Part shown: positions 1 through 6,458 of the stretch, in pieces | Numbering within the stretch: the stretch's first letter is position 1 | How the letters are laid out: every line of letters starts with the position of its first letter | Assembly (NCBI GenBank): GCA_014801595.1 | Contig: JAAVDV010000023.1 | Span: 47,113-56,961, forward strand | From: Bacteroides sp. | GTDB lineage: Bacteria; Bacteroidota; Bacteroidia; Bacteroidales; Muribaculaceae | Length of the DNA: 9,849 bases | Reading direction: 5' to 3' | Notes under the pieces: generated by a model | What the model was told of the DNA's origin: nothing | Seen by the model: only the letters and a program-made list of their open reading frames with translations | The model's database searches: none | Program-made: the position numbers and the translations under genes

Positions 1-380
1 AGGAAATTATTCTCACGCGGAGGGAGAGTCGTGTCGTTGAGATTGACGCCGGGGGTGACGAGTTCGGTGATGCCACGTTTTACGAGTTTCTTGGTAAGCT
101 TGGGGTCTTCGAGTTGCTCGCAAATCGCTACCCGTCGCCCTGCCCTGACGAGTTTCGGGAGATATGTATCGAGGGCGTGGTGGGGGAAACCGGCGAGTTC
201 GACAGATGTCGCCGCACCGTTTCCCCGGCGCGTGAGGGTTATGCCGAGGATTTCGCTGGCGGCGATGGCATCATCGGAGAAAGTCTCGTAGAAATCGCCG
301 ACACGGAACAGGAGTATGGCATCGGGATGCTTTTTCTTCATCTCGGCATACTGCTTCATCAGGGGGGTCTCATTCTTCAT
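1..380 (-). CDS. mutS: DNA mismatch repair protein MutS, N-terminal part (runs off the window)
   Basis: MutS recognises base mismatches and small loops in DNA and starts mismatch repair with MutL. The 126 complete codons visible encode the start of mismatch-recognition domain I. After a short lead the protein reads TPLMKQYAEMKKKHPDAILL and then VGDFYETF, which holds the Phe-X-Glu motif (FYE) that family members insert at the mismatch. The next stretch, including ITLTRRG, AGFPHHALDTYL, VAICEQLEDP and VTPGV, also follows the MutS domain I order. The ATG at 380 is chosen because it gives the normal MutS N-terminus and overlaps the TGA of mgtE in an ATGA arrangement, which points to translational coupling and a shared transcript. 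The remaining domains (connector, lever, clamp, ATPase) lie beyond position 1. Identification is very secure. Confidence 0.95.
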   Translation of the reverse strand, partial: MKNETPLMKQYAEMKKKHPDAILLFRVGDFYETFSDDAIAASEILGITLTRRGNGAATSVELAGFPHHALDTYLPKLVRAGRRVAICEQLEDPKLTKKLVKRGITELVTPGVNLNDTTLPPRENNF

Positions 381-1747
381 GCGTCAAGGGGTATGAGGGA
401 GAGCATCCAGGTAGACATGGCGACATATATCAACAGACCGACGACATCATTCGTGATCTGAATGAAGGGACCGGTGGCGAGCGCGGGGTTGATTTTCAGT
501 TTCTCAAGTGTCAGTGGGACGAGCGTACCGAAGACGGTGGCGAATATCACGACACAGAACAGGGAGGCGGCGACGGCGAAGGCCACGGCGTAGGCATGAG
601 GTTGAGTGATGATGACGTAGAGGAGGACGGTGGCCGAAATGACGACGGCGTTCATCAGGGCGACGATGACCTCCCGGCCGATCTGTCGGCCGGCGTTCTT
701 CAGTTCAAGCTTGCCGTTGGCCAGACCCTGCACGACGATTGCCGAAGCCTGCACGCCGACATTACCGCCGGTGCCTCCGATGAGGGGGATGAATATGGCC
801 AGGACTGTGACGGCGGCAATCTGAGCCTCGAACCCCGTGAGGATGACGGAATTGACGATACCGCCTATTATACCGATAAGGAGCCAGGGGAGTCGGGCCT
901 TTGTCTGGGCGAAGACGGAGTCGGCGGCATCGATGTCGCTGGAGATACCCGATGCGAGCTGATAGTCACGTTCGGATTGCTCGCGGACCTCATCCATGAC
1001 GTCGTCGACGGTGATTTGTCCGACGAGGCGACCGATGCTGTCGATTACGGGCATAGCGACGAGGTCATATTTCTCGAAATCGATGGCGACATCCTCGATG
1101 GGTGTGTCGGTGCGGACGGAGACGGGATCCTTCTCCATGACGTGTTTGATTTTGCTGACGGAGGGATCGGTCAGCATCTTCTTCAGGGGGAGGATTCCCT
1201 TGAGCCGATGGTCGTCGTCGACGACGTAGACATAATAGATATCGTCGAGATCCTCGGCCTGCCGGCGCATCTCCTTGATACATTCCGGCATCGACATATT
1301 CTCGTTTACCTCGATCATCTCGGTGCCCATAAGGCCGCCGGCGGTGTCTTCGTCATATTGCAGGAGGTCGACGATATCGCCGGCCTGCTCCATGTCGTCG
1401 ATATGCTGTATGACCTCATCGCGGTCCTCCTCGTCGAGTTCCTGGATAAGGTCGACGGCATCGTCGGTGTCGAGCAGGTCGATGAAATGACCGATCTGCT
1501 CGGGATCCATTCCAGAGAGGAGTTTGCGTCGGTCCTCCTCATCGAGTTCCATAAGGACTTCGGCCTGTTTCTCCTTATCGTCGAGGAGATTGAAGACCCA
1601 TTCGGCGTCGCGGAGGTTCAGCTGGTCGAGGAGTTCGGCGATATCGGCGGGGTGGAGGTCGCGTATCTCACGGCGTGCGGCCCCCTCGTCGTGCTCCTCG
1701 GCGAGATGCTCGAGGAGCTCTATGTTTTCATCGGTTATCTCTTTCAT
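377..1747 (-). CDS. mgtE: Magnesium transporter MgtE
   Basis: MgtE is an inner-membrane Mg2+-selective channel gated by cytoplasmic Mg2+. The 456 residues match full family length. Residues 1-135 form the acidic helical N domain. Residues about 140-260 are two CBS domains, ending in the QITVDDVMDEV segment. Residues about 287-455 are the membrane domain with roughly five hydrophobic helices. The conserved pore-region motif GGTGGNVGVQAS is at 324-335. Asp434 in TNDVVGLLIY matches the last-helix aspartate that lines the ion pathway in the Thermus homologue (Asp432, from memory). The many Asp and Glu residues in the N and CBS domains fit Mg2+ sensing. The gene follows the nucleoside kinase by 31 bp and overlaps mutS by 4 bp, so the three are probably cotranscribed. 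No Shine-Dalgarno sequence is visible, as is usual in this phylum. Confidence 0.96.
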   Translation of the reverse strand: MKEITDENIELLEHLAEEHDEGAARREIRDLHPADIAELLDQLNLRDAEWVFNLLDDKEKQAEVLMELDEEDRRKLLSGMDPEQIGHFIDLLDTDDAVDLIQELDEEDRDEVIQHIDDMEQAGDIVDLLQYDEDTAGGLMGTEMIEVNENMSMPECIKEMRRQAEDLDDIYYVYVVDDDHRLKGILPLKKMLTDPSVSKIKHVMEKDPVSVRTDTPIEDVAIDFEKYDLVAMPVIDSIGRLVGQITVDDVMDEVREQSERDYQLASGISSDIDAADSVFAQTKARLPWLLIGIIGGIVNSVILTGFEAQIAAVTVLAIFIPLIGGTGGNVGVQASAIVVQGLANGKLELKNAGRQIGREVIVALMNAVVISATVLLYVIITQPHAYAVAFAVAASLFCVVIFATVFGTLVPLTLEKLKINPALATGPFIQITNDVVGLLIYVAMSTWMLSLIPLDA

Positions 1748-1778
1748 GTGGTGGAGTGTAGCGCGTTAATGCACTTAA

Positions 1779-3452
1779 TCAATAATGGAAGGATGATCCT
1801 CCCAGGAATTCGCGCAGGAGAGAGGTGGAGGGGACCTGTTCGGCGGGAATCGGTTCGAAGTAACCGAGGAGCTTCAGCAGGCGATAGGCTTCAGCGTATA
1901 GAGGATTATTGTGGGGCACCTGCCGCAGAAGAGGCTCGGCGTAAGCCTTCATGACGGCGAGTTCGAAGATGAGGGAGGAATTGAAAGTGGCGTCGGCATT
2001 TTCCTGGAAGGGGAAAATCCATTTTTCCTCCCCCCGGCGCACACTCGGCCAGCGTCGGATGGTCTCGATGGCGGAGGTGTGGCGGTATTTATGATCGCGC
2101 ACGATGCGGCGAAGCAGGCGGTTGTCGGTGGTGGAAATCCAGTTATGGTCGTCGATGCTGAGGGAGGTGAGGGCCGAGACGTAGACCTTGAATACGTCGT
2201 CGGCGGGGAGAGCGCGGGTGAGTTCCGGGTTAAGGCCGTGGATACCCTCGATAAGGAGGACGTCGTCGGGGTCGAGGCGGAGAGGGCGGGGACGCTCGAT
2301 GCGGGTGCCTAACTCGAAGCTATAAGTGGGGAGATTGACTTCGCGCCCTTCGAGGAGGTGGCGGAGGTCGGAGTTCAGTCGGTCGAGGTCGAGGGCGTAG
2401 AGGGATTCGTAGTCATAGTCGCCATGCTCGTCGCGAGGAGTGGTGGCGCGGTCGACGAAATAATCGTCGAGCGATATCATCTTCGGGGTCTTGAGGTTGG
2501 TCATCAGCTGGATTGCCAGGCGTTTTGTGGTGGTGGTTTTGCCTGAAGATGATGGACCGGCGAGGAGCACGACTCGGGCGCCCCCTTCCGAATTACGGTC
2601 GGCGATACGGTCGGCGATAGCGGCGAGGTACTTCTCGTGCATGGCCTCGGCGACGTTGATGAGTTCCGGAGCCTTCCGGGCCTGGACGGCGCGGTTCATT
2701 TCGCCGACGTCACTGACCTTTATAGTGCGATTGAAACGGAGGTAAGAACGGAATGCCTCATACATCTTTTCCTGCGTGACGGGTTGTCGCGGCACATCAT
2801 TGTCGACCGGATCCGGGCCGAGGAGGAGGAACCCGTCATGGTAGGGCACGATGTCGAAGACTTTAATGTGCCCCGTGGATGGAGCGAGGGCAGAATAATA
2901 GCTGTCGGCAATGCCGTCGAGGGTATAGAATGTTGCGTAGAGGTCGTTCATCGTCTCAAGGAGTTGCACCTTTGAGTCAAGGCCCTGCCGGCGGAAGATA
3001 TCGATGACCTCATCGGCGGGAGCCTCCTTGAATTCGAAGGGAAGGTCGCGCCCGACGAGGATACGCATACGCTCCTTCAGCGCGGCGAGCATTTCGGGAG
3101 AGGGAGTCAACGTATTGCCGTCGTTGTCGGAGAGACGGCAGAGGTAACCGCCGGAGATGGAGTGTTCGATGCGGAGAGCCGGGTGGGGGAGTATGTCACA
3201 GAGCGCGCGATAGAGGAGCATACAGAGGGAACGCACGTAGACGCGGGATCCGACGGAGGAGCGGGCGTCGATGAACTCCACGCGTTTCGGGGCATATATA
3301 CGGAAAGAGAGATGCTCTGTCTTGTTGTTAACGTGGGCGCAGATGGGGGAGAAGGGGAGCTCCTCGCGCAACTGATGTGCGACATCGGCGAGAGAGGCGC
3401 CACCCTCGACGTCGAGGCTACGGCCTGTATTGACACAAAAAATCCGGATCAT
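1779..3452 (-). CDS. Nucleoside kinase with TGS domain (uridine kinase / phosphoribulokinase family)
   Basis: This is probably a cytoplasmic ATP- or GTP-dependent kinase of nucleosides (uridine/cytidine salvage). The exact substrate cannot be read from sequence. Of 557 residues, about 1-60 resemble a TGS domain. Residues about 60-245 resemble the accessory domain of threonyl/alanyl-tRNA synthetases, including the IEHSISGGYLC segment at 95-105. The C-terminal half is a P-loop kinase: Walker A GPSSSGKT at 299-306, SLDDYF at 327-332 in the place of the substrate-binding Asp of uridine kinases, and a Walker B-like VLLIEGIHGLN at 398-408. The TGS plus kinase fusion of about 550 residues is common in Bacteroidales and is usually annotated uridine or nucleoside kinase. 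The ATG at 3452 is the only sensible start; an ATG 5 bp upstream meets a stop at its third codon. It leads the minus-strand run into mgtE and mutS. Confidence 0.9.
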   Translation of the reverse strand: MIRIFCVNTGRSLDVEGGASLADVAHQLREELPFSPICAHVNNKTEHLSFRIYAPKRVEFIDARSSVGSRVYVRSLCMLLYRALCDILPHPALRIEHSISGGYLCRLSDNDGNTLTPSPEMLAALKERMRILVGRDLPFEFKEAPADEVIDIFRRQGLDSKVQLLETMNDLYATFYTLDGIADSYYSALAPSTGHIKVFDIVPYHDGFLLLGPDPVDNDVPRQPVTQEKMYEAFRSYLRFNRTIKVSDVGEMNRAVQARKAPELINVAEAMHEKYLAAIADRIADRNSEGGARVVLLAGPSSSGKTTTTKRLAIQLMTNLKTPKMISLDDYFVDRATTPRDEHGDYDYESLYALDLDRLNSDLRHLLEGREVNLPTYSFELGTRIERPRPLRLDPDDVLLIEGIHGLNPELTRALPADDVFKVYVSALTSLSIDDHNWISTTDNRLLRRIVRDHKYRHTSAIETIRRWPSVRRGEEKWIFPFQENADATFNSSLIFELAVMKAYAEPLLRQVPHNNPLYAEAYRLLKLLGYFEPIPAEQVPSTSLLREFLGGSSFHY

Positions 3453-3491
3453 GGCATGACTTCGTGAGGCGGTTAATTGACTGAAATAATA

Positions 3492-3524
3492 CCGTTTTCA
3501 GCTCTGCCACCCGTTAAAAACGGG
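3492..3524 (-). promoter_or_regulatory. Leader of the nucleoside kinase with two competing hairpins
   Basis: In the untranslated leader, CCCGTT (3519-3524) and AACGGG (3510-3515), read on the minus strand, can form a 6-bp stem with a 3-nt loop. The CCGTTTT at 3517-3523 can instead pair with AAAACGG at 3492-3498. The two stems share bases and cannot form together. This may be an attenuator-like switch or chance; no ligand-binding riboswitch was recognised. Confidence 0.35.
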
Positions 3525-3545
3525 GAACGATGGGGAAACGGCACA

Positions 3546-3553
3546 CAAAATTA
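3546..3553 (-). promoter_or_regulatory. Putative -7 box of the kinase-mgtE-mutS promoter
   Basis: Read on the minus strand this is TAATTTTG, an exact match to the Bacteroidetes TAnnTTTG -7 element, lying about 95 nt upstream of the nucleoside kinase ATG. A clear -33 TTG is not seen at the expected spacing, so support rests on the -7 match and its position in the divergent intergenic region. Confidence 0.45.
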
Positions 3554-3582
3554 ACGATTTTTTTGAAGAAAATCACGAAAAA

Positions 3583-3614
3583 GTTGCGAGATTTGAAAAA
3601 GTTACTTAACTTTG
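3583..3614 (+). promoter_or_regulatory. Promoter of the tRNA-Glu / rpsT / tRNA-Glu unit
   Basis: A -33 GTTG (3583-3586) is followed after 20 nt by TAACTTTG (3607-3614), which fits the Bacteroidetes TTG-N19-21-TAnnTTTG consensus. Transcription would start near 3621, leaving about 70 nt of leader to be removed before the first tRNA. It is back to back with the putative kinase promoter. Confidence 0.72.
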
Positions 3615-3690
3615 CAGTCGCAAAATGCCCCGCCGTGAATCCGAAGGCCATCCGGAGGAGAAGCAGAGCAGGGACAGTTGCGAATATCGT

Positions 3691-3765
3691 GGCCCATTCG
3701 TCTATCGGTTAGGACGAGAGATTTTCATTCTCTAAAGAGCAGTTCGACTCTGCTATGGGCTACCA
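3691..3765 (+). tRNA. tRNA-Glu (anticodon UUC), copy 1, CCA encoded
   Basis: A full cloverleaf can be folded. The acceptor GGCCCAT pairs with ATGGGCT (the first pair is G-U). The anticodon stem AGAGA/TCTCT encloses loop TTTTCAT with anticodon TTC, and the T arm AGCAG/CTGCT has loop TTCGACT. Discriminator A is at 3762 and the genomic sequence continues CCA (3763-3765). The tRNA body is identical over 72 nt to the copy at 4178. It precedes rpsT by 37 bp and is probably transcribed with it. Confidence 0.97.
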
Positions 3766-3802
3766 ATAATAACAAAAAGCAGAAAAGAAATAGATTTTTA
3801 AG

Positions 3803-4057
3803 ATGGCAAATCATAAATCATCCTTAAAAAGAATTCGCCAGGCGGAGAAGAGAAGACTTGAGAACCGCTATTGGGCAAAGACAGCTCGCAACGCTGTTCG
3901 CAACGTGCGCAAGCTCACCGACAAAGCCGAGGCTACCGAGGCTTACAACAAAGTCAGCGCTCTGCTGCAGCGTCTGGGCCGCAAGAACATCATCTCGAAG
4001 AACAAAGCTGCCAACCTTTGCAGCGGCATGATGCTTCACATCAATAAGCTCGGTTAA
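3803..4057 (+). CDS. rpsT: 30S ribosomal protein S20
   Basis: S20 is a primary 16S rRNA-binding protein of the small subunit, needed early in 30S assembly. The 84-residue product is of normal size and strongly basic. It opens with MANHKSSLKRIRQAEKRR, the typical S20 start, followed by ARNAVRNVRKL and, near the C-terminus, RLGRKNIISKNKAANLCSGM, corresponding to the usual 'iHKNKAAR' region. The leader is purine-rich without a recognisable Shine-Dalgarno. It sits between two identical tRNA-Glu genes, 37 bp after the first and 120 bp before the second, with no terminator in either gap, so the three are probably one transcript ending at the hairpin at 4277. The 120-bp gap after the gene contains a 12-bp palindrome (4089-4100) but no convincing promoter. 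Confidence 0.97.
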   Translation: MANHKSSLKRIRQAEKRRLENRYWAKTARNAVRNVRKLTDKAEATEAYNKVSALLQRLGRKNIISKNKAANLCSGMMLHINKLG

Positions 4058-4177
4058 TCATCCGGGTATTGACAAAAGCCCCATATCACGCTTGCAAGCG
4101 AAACCTTATACTTGAGACACGTCGCCACATCCGGGATGAAAACCGGTGAATAACAGACGGCGGTCAACAAGAGAGGC

Positions 4178-4249
4178 GGCCCATTCGTCTATCGGTTAGG
4201 ACGAGAGATTTTCATTCTCTAAAGAGCAGTTCGACTCTGCTATGGGCTA
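4178..4249 (+). tRNA. tRNA-Glu (anticodon UUC), copy 2, no encoded CCA
   Basis: This is identical to the first tRNA-Glu over all 72 nt; the exact repeat is 73 nt, 3691-3763 versus 4178-4250. After the discriminator A at 4249 the DNA reads CATTT rather than CCA, so this copy needs CCA addition by nucleotidyltransferase while the first does not. No separate promoter is clear: TATACTTG at 4107-4114 is one base off the -7 consensus and lacks a placed -33. An intrinsic terminator begins 28 nt downstream. Confidence 0.95.
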
Positions 4250-4276
4250 CATTTCCCCAAATCCATCCTATCCCCC

Positions 4277-4318
4277 GAGGGCGGGAGTCCACCACGGACT
4301 CCTGCCCTCACTCTTTTT
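4277..4318 (+). terminator. Intrinsic terminator of the tRNA-Glu / rpsT unit
   Basis: GAGGGCGGGAGTCC (4277-4290) pairs over 14 positions with GGACTCCTGCCCTC (4296-4309), with a single G-U pair, around a 5-nt ACCAC loop. It is followed by CTCTTTTT at 4311-4318, a GC-rich stem with a U tract. It closes the conserved unit and marks the start of the AT-rich accessory region. Confidence 0.92.
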
Positions 4319-4365
4319 AAACGTCAGGTTATTTTTTGGAGCACCCACAACCCGCGGGAAGGTTT

Positions 4366-4434
4366 ATTTTGAAATTGGTGCAGTTGGCCGTAACTCACTT
4401 TAAGGATTGGCGGGATTTTACTTTAAGTATTGGC
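4366..4434. repeat. Left 23-nt tandem repeat (three degenerate units)
   Basis: TTGGC recurs at 4384, 4407 and 4430, exactly 23 nt apart. The second and third units also share ACTTTAAG-ATTGGC and the first contains GAAATTGGTGCAGTTGGC. The first unit nearly matches the start of the right-hand repeat at 6472 (ATTGGTGYAGTTGGCCGTA in both). The left array is more degenerate than the right one. There are no spacers between units. Confidence 0.6.
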
Positions 4435-4481
4435 TGAAACTGAGAAAATTCAGTCTTACGGCTGGTACACAGGATGTATGC

Positions 4482-4580
4482 AACCATTCCTCTTCCTTTT
4501 TCCGTAAAATATATCATTATTTCTCTTCCTTTTTTTGAAAAATGTCTCATTATTCCTCTTCCTTTTTTCGAATTCAATCA
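4482..4580. repeat. 33-nt tandem repeat (three units) upstream of the ATPase promoter
   Basis: CTCTTCC recurs at 4490, 4523 and 4556, exactly 33 nt apart. Units two and three both start CATTATT, and all are centred on a pyrimidine run CTCTTCCTTTTT. The array ends only 7 bp before the -33 element of the ATPase promoter. Because 33 is a multiple of three, the minus strand stays open across the array and would encode an 11-residue repeat of the form KKGRxIMxxFx; this frame has only a TTG start and is not called as a gene. Confidence 0.78.
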
Positions 4581-4587
4581 TAAAACA

Positions 4588-4618
4588 TTGTAAATAAGGA
4601 GATTTATTATTAAATTTG
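4588..4618 (+). promoter_or_regulatory. Promoter of the AAA/DUF4143 ATPase gene
   Basis: TTG (4588-4590), a 20-nt spacer and TAAATTTG (4611-4618) match the Bacteroidetes promoter form exactly. The expected start near 4625 leaves a leader of about 20 nt before the ATG at 4644. Confidence 0.75.
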
Positions 4619-4643
4619 TAAAATCAAAATTATAACAATAGAT

Positions 4644-6023
4644 ATGGGTTATTTCAGACGTCGTATAGACGACGAATTATTAGAGTGGAAGAATGCTCAG
4701 AGAAGAAAACCGTTGCTTGTCAGAGGTGCCCGGCAAGTTGGAAAATCATGGGCAATCCATCATCTTGGAGAATCGTTTTCTTATTATATCGAAGTTAATT
4801 TCGAAACTAATCCTGATTTAAAATCGGTATTTGAACAAGAACATGATGTTAAGAAGATATGCGACCGCCTGAGTATTATTTTCTCTATTCCCATTCTCCC
4901 AGGGGAAACCTTGTTGTTCTTAGATGAAATTCAGGCATGTCCGGAAGCTTTGAAGTCTCTTTGGAGCTTCAAGGAAAACCTCTCGGAACTGCATGTAGTG
5001 GCAGCCGGATCTCTTTTGGAATTTGCTCTTAAGGAGATGCCATCCTATGGAGTAGGACGCGTAAGCTCCCTGTTTATGTATCCTATGTCATTCGATGAGT
5101 ATTTATGGGCACTCGGAAAGGATGAATGGCAGAGGGCTCTCAAGGATGCCAATAGTGAGCAGCCATTGTTTGAAACCTTATACAAGGAATTGGTCAACGC
5201 ATTCCGAATATTCTTGCTTGTTGGAGGGATGCCCGCAAGTGTTGCGGCATGGGTTGAAACCAGAGATTTCCGTAATTGTACGATCGAATTAGCGGATATT
5301 CAGCAGACTTATTATGACGACTTCAAGAAGTATTCCGGTAAGATTTCTACAGAGTTACTTCGTAATACTCTTCAAAGCGTCATTGCACAAACCGGAGGGA
5401 AATTCACTTATAGCCGGGTCCCTGGCAGTCATTCTATAGAGGATGTCAAACGTGCGTTGAGTCTCTTGTCTGATGCCGGATTAATCAAGACTGTTCGTCA
5501 TACTGCCGCCAATGGGTTGCCTCTTGGTGGTGAAATAAATGAGAAGTTCACCAAATATCTGTACCTCGATACCGGTCTTTGGTTACGTGTGCTTGATTTG
5601 GACTTCGGTGGTGCTCAATCTATCAATGAACTCATTCTTACCGGATCACAAGAGGATTTGGTCAACAAAGGAAAACTTGCCGAACTTTCAGCTGGCTGGG
5701 AGATGGTGAAGGCTGCTGATAGTCGGCATCGTTACGAGCTTTATTATTGGGAAAATCTCTCCAAAGGTACGACATCTGAAGTTGACTATATCATACCTTA
5801 TCGACTCAAAGTACTCCCCATAGAAATCAAATCCGGCACGAGCGGAAAAATGAAAAGTTTACGTCTGTTTCTGGAGAAGAAAGACCTCAGCCGAGGAATT
5901 CGCAGTTCACTGGAGAACTTCGGCCTTCTCACTTATGAAGCCGATGGCAACAAGCGTGAGATTGAAATCATCCCCTTGTTTGCTATCGGCAGGCTGACAC
6001 AGCCGTCCTCCTTTAAACCTTAA
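4644..6023 (+). CDS. AAA family ATPase with C-terminal DUF4143 domain
   Basis: The 459-residue protein is a P-loop ATPase of the AAA_14/DUF4143 type, a family found in many copies in Bacteroidales genomes whose biological role is not settled. Walker A is GARQVGKS (28-35), Walker B is LLFLDEIQ (90-97), and AAGS (120-123) is in the sensor-1 position. The DUF4143 part spans about 215-400. Near its end, EVDYII (379-384) followed by PIEIKSG (392-398) has the spacing of a PD-(D/E)XK nuclease-like core (Asp381, Glu394, Lys396); whether it is active cannot be told. No signal peptide or membrane helix is seen, so it is probably cytoplasmic. Base composition is clearly lower in GC than the housekeeping genes to the left. 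It has its own promoter, tandem repeats on both sides, and a broken relative downstream on the other strand, all consistent with an accessory gene. Confidence 0.93.
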   Translation: MGYFRRRIDDELLEWKNAQRRKPLLVRGARQVGKSWAIHHLGESFSYYIEVNFETNPDLKSVFEQEHDVKKICDRLSIIFSIPILPGETLLFLDEIQACPEALKSLWSFKENLSELHVVAAGSLLEFALKEMPSYGVGRVSSLFMYPMSFDEYLWALGKDEWQRALKDANSEQPLFETLYKELVNAFRIFLLVGGMPASVAAWVETRDFRNCTIELADIQQTYYDDFKKYSGKISTELLRNTLQSVIAQTGGKFTYSRVPGSHSIEDVKRALSLLSDAGLIKTVRHTAANGLPLGGEINEKFTKYLYLDTGLWLRVLDLDFGGAQSINELILTGSQEDLVNKGKLAELSAGWEMVKAADSRHRYELYYWENLSKGTTSEVDYIIPYRLKVLPIEIKSGTSGKMKSLRLFLEKKDLSRGIRSSLENFGLLTYEADGNKREIEIIPLFAIGRLTQPSSFKP

Positions 6024-6179
6024 GTTCCATACGCAATTCGCGATAACACCTCTTATCTCTCTTCTCACTGGTATCACAAATTAGAAATCAACGGGGATTT
6101 CCCAGCGATAATTGAAAACAATTACATGGATTCTCCAACCTCTATACTTAAGGAATAAAGTCCGATGGAACTCGTCGTG

Positions 6180-6449
6180 TTAGAAATAGATAGGTTTCAG
6201 ACTGGCCAATGGGACTACCCATATTCCATCTGAACGGCGATATGCATATGGACCTACGGTGGTGAGGACCATCATGAAGGCGGGTTCTTTCATGCGGTCG
6301 GTATCTATTTTTTCTCGTAAGGATTTGAGTGTGCTGACTCCGTGTTCGATAGCTTTGTCTCCTCCGAGTTTGATCCCTACCAATTCATATTTACCATTGC
6401 GGAGATGAATCACAGCATCCTTTTTCGATATTCCATAAGCATCTAATTT
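6180..6449 (-). pseudogene. Relict of a second AAA/DUF4143 ATPase (C-terminal end only)
   Basis: The minus frame open from 6449 to the TAA at 6180-6182 contains DAVIHLRNGKYELVGIKLGG, then a Lys-rich helix (LKSLREKIDTDRMKEP), MMVLTTVGPYAYRR and WVVPLASLK. From my knowledge of Bacteroidales ATPases this is the usual C-terminal end of the AAA/DUF4143 family, including the conserved IKLGG strand. The ATPase domain and most of DUF4143 are missing. Homology appears to begin near Asp at 6417-6419, and an in-frame TGA closes the frame at 6450-6452. A GTG at 6413 could start a 77-residue peptide, but it would lack any functional domain. It belongs to a different branch of the family from the intact neighbour, whose C-terminus is not similar, so it is not a simple duplicate. 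The 156 bp between the two (6024-6179) show no gene or terminator that I can see. Confidence 0.8.
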
Positions 6450-6458
6450 TCAGATGCT
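6438..6458. repeat. Short inverted repeat at the relict breakpoint
   Basis: AGCATCT (6438-6444) and AGATGCT (6452-6458) are perfect 7-bp inverted copies around a 7-nt AT-rich loop, placed where the DUF4143 relict ends and just before the right 23-nt array. It could be a weak hairpin or part of a recombination scar. Confidence 0.4.

Noticed and set aside
596..1954. Long plus-strand open frame (452 codons), rich in Asp, Gly and Val
   Set aside because: It is the antisense shadow of mgtE and the end of the kinase gene. The GC-rich codons and Asp/Glu-rich protein of mgtE leave the opposite frame open; the translation has no recognisable domain.
1911..3467. Several plus-strand frames of 60-133 codons opposite the kinase
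   Set aside because: Antisense shadows of a gene with clear Walker A and family length; low-complexity Gly/Val/Glu translations.
3530..3712. Short plus-strand frame across the divergent promoter region
   Set aside because: It overlaps the promoter and the 5' part of tRNA-Glu and has no protein-like features beyond a Lys-rich AT-driven stretch.
4178..4249. tRNA-Glu as an attachment site for an integrated element
   Set aside because: No third partial copy of the tRNA 3' end appears downstream in the window and no integrase is present. The repeat covers the whole tRNA, so gene duplication is simpler.
4395..4577. Minus-strand 60-codon frame with an 11-residue repeat
   Set aside because: It has only a TTG start and no promoter, and its repeat is explained by the 33-nt DNA repeat. 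Kept as a repeat and a finding, not as a gene.
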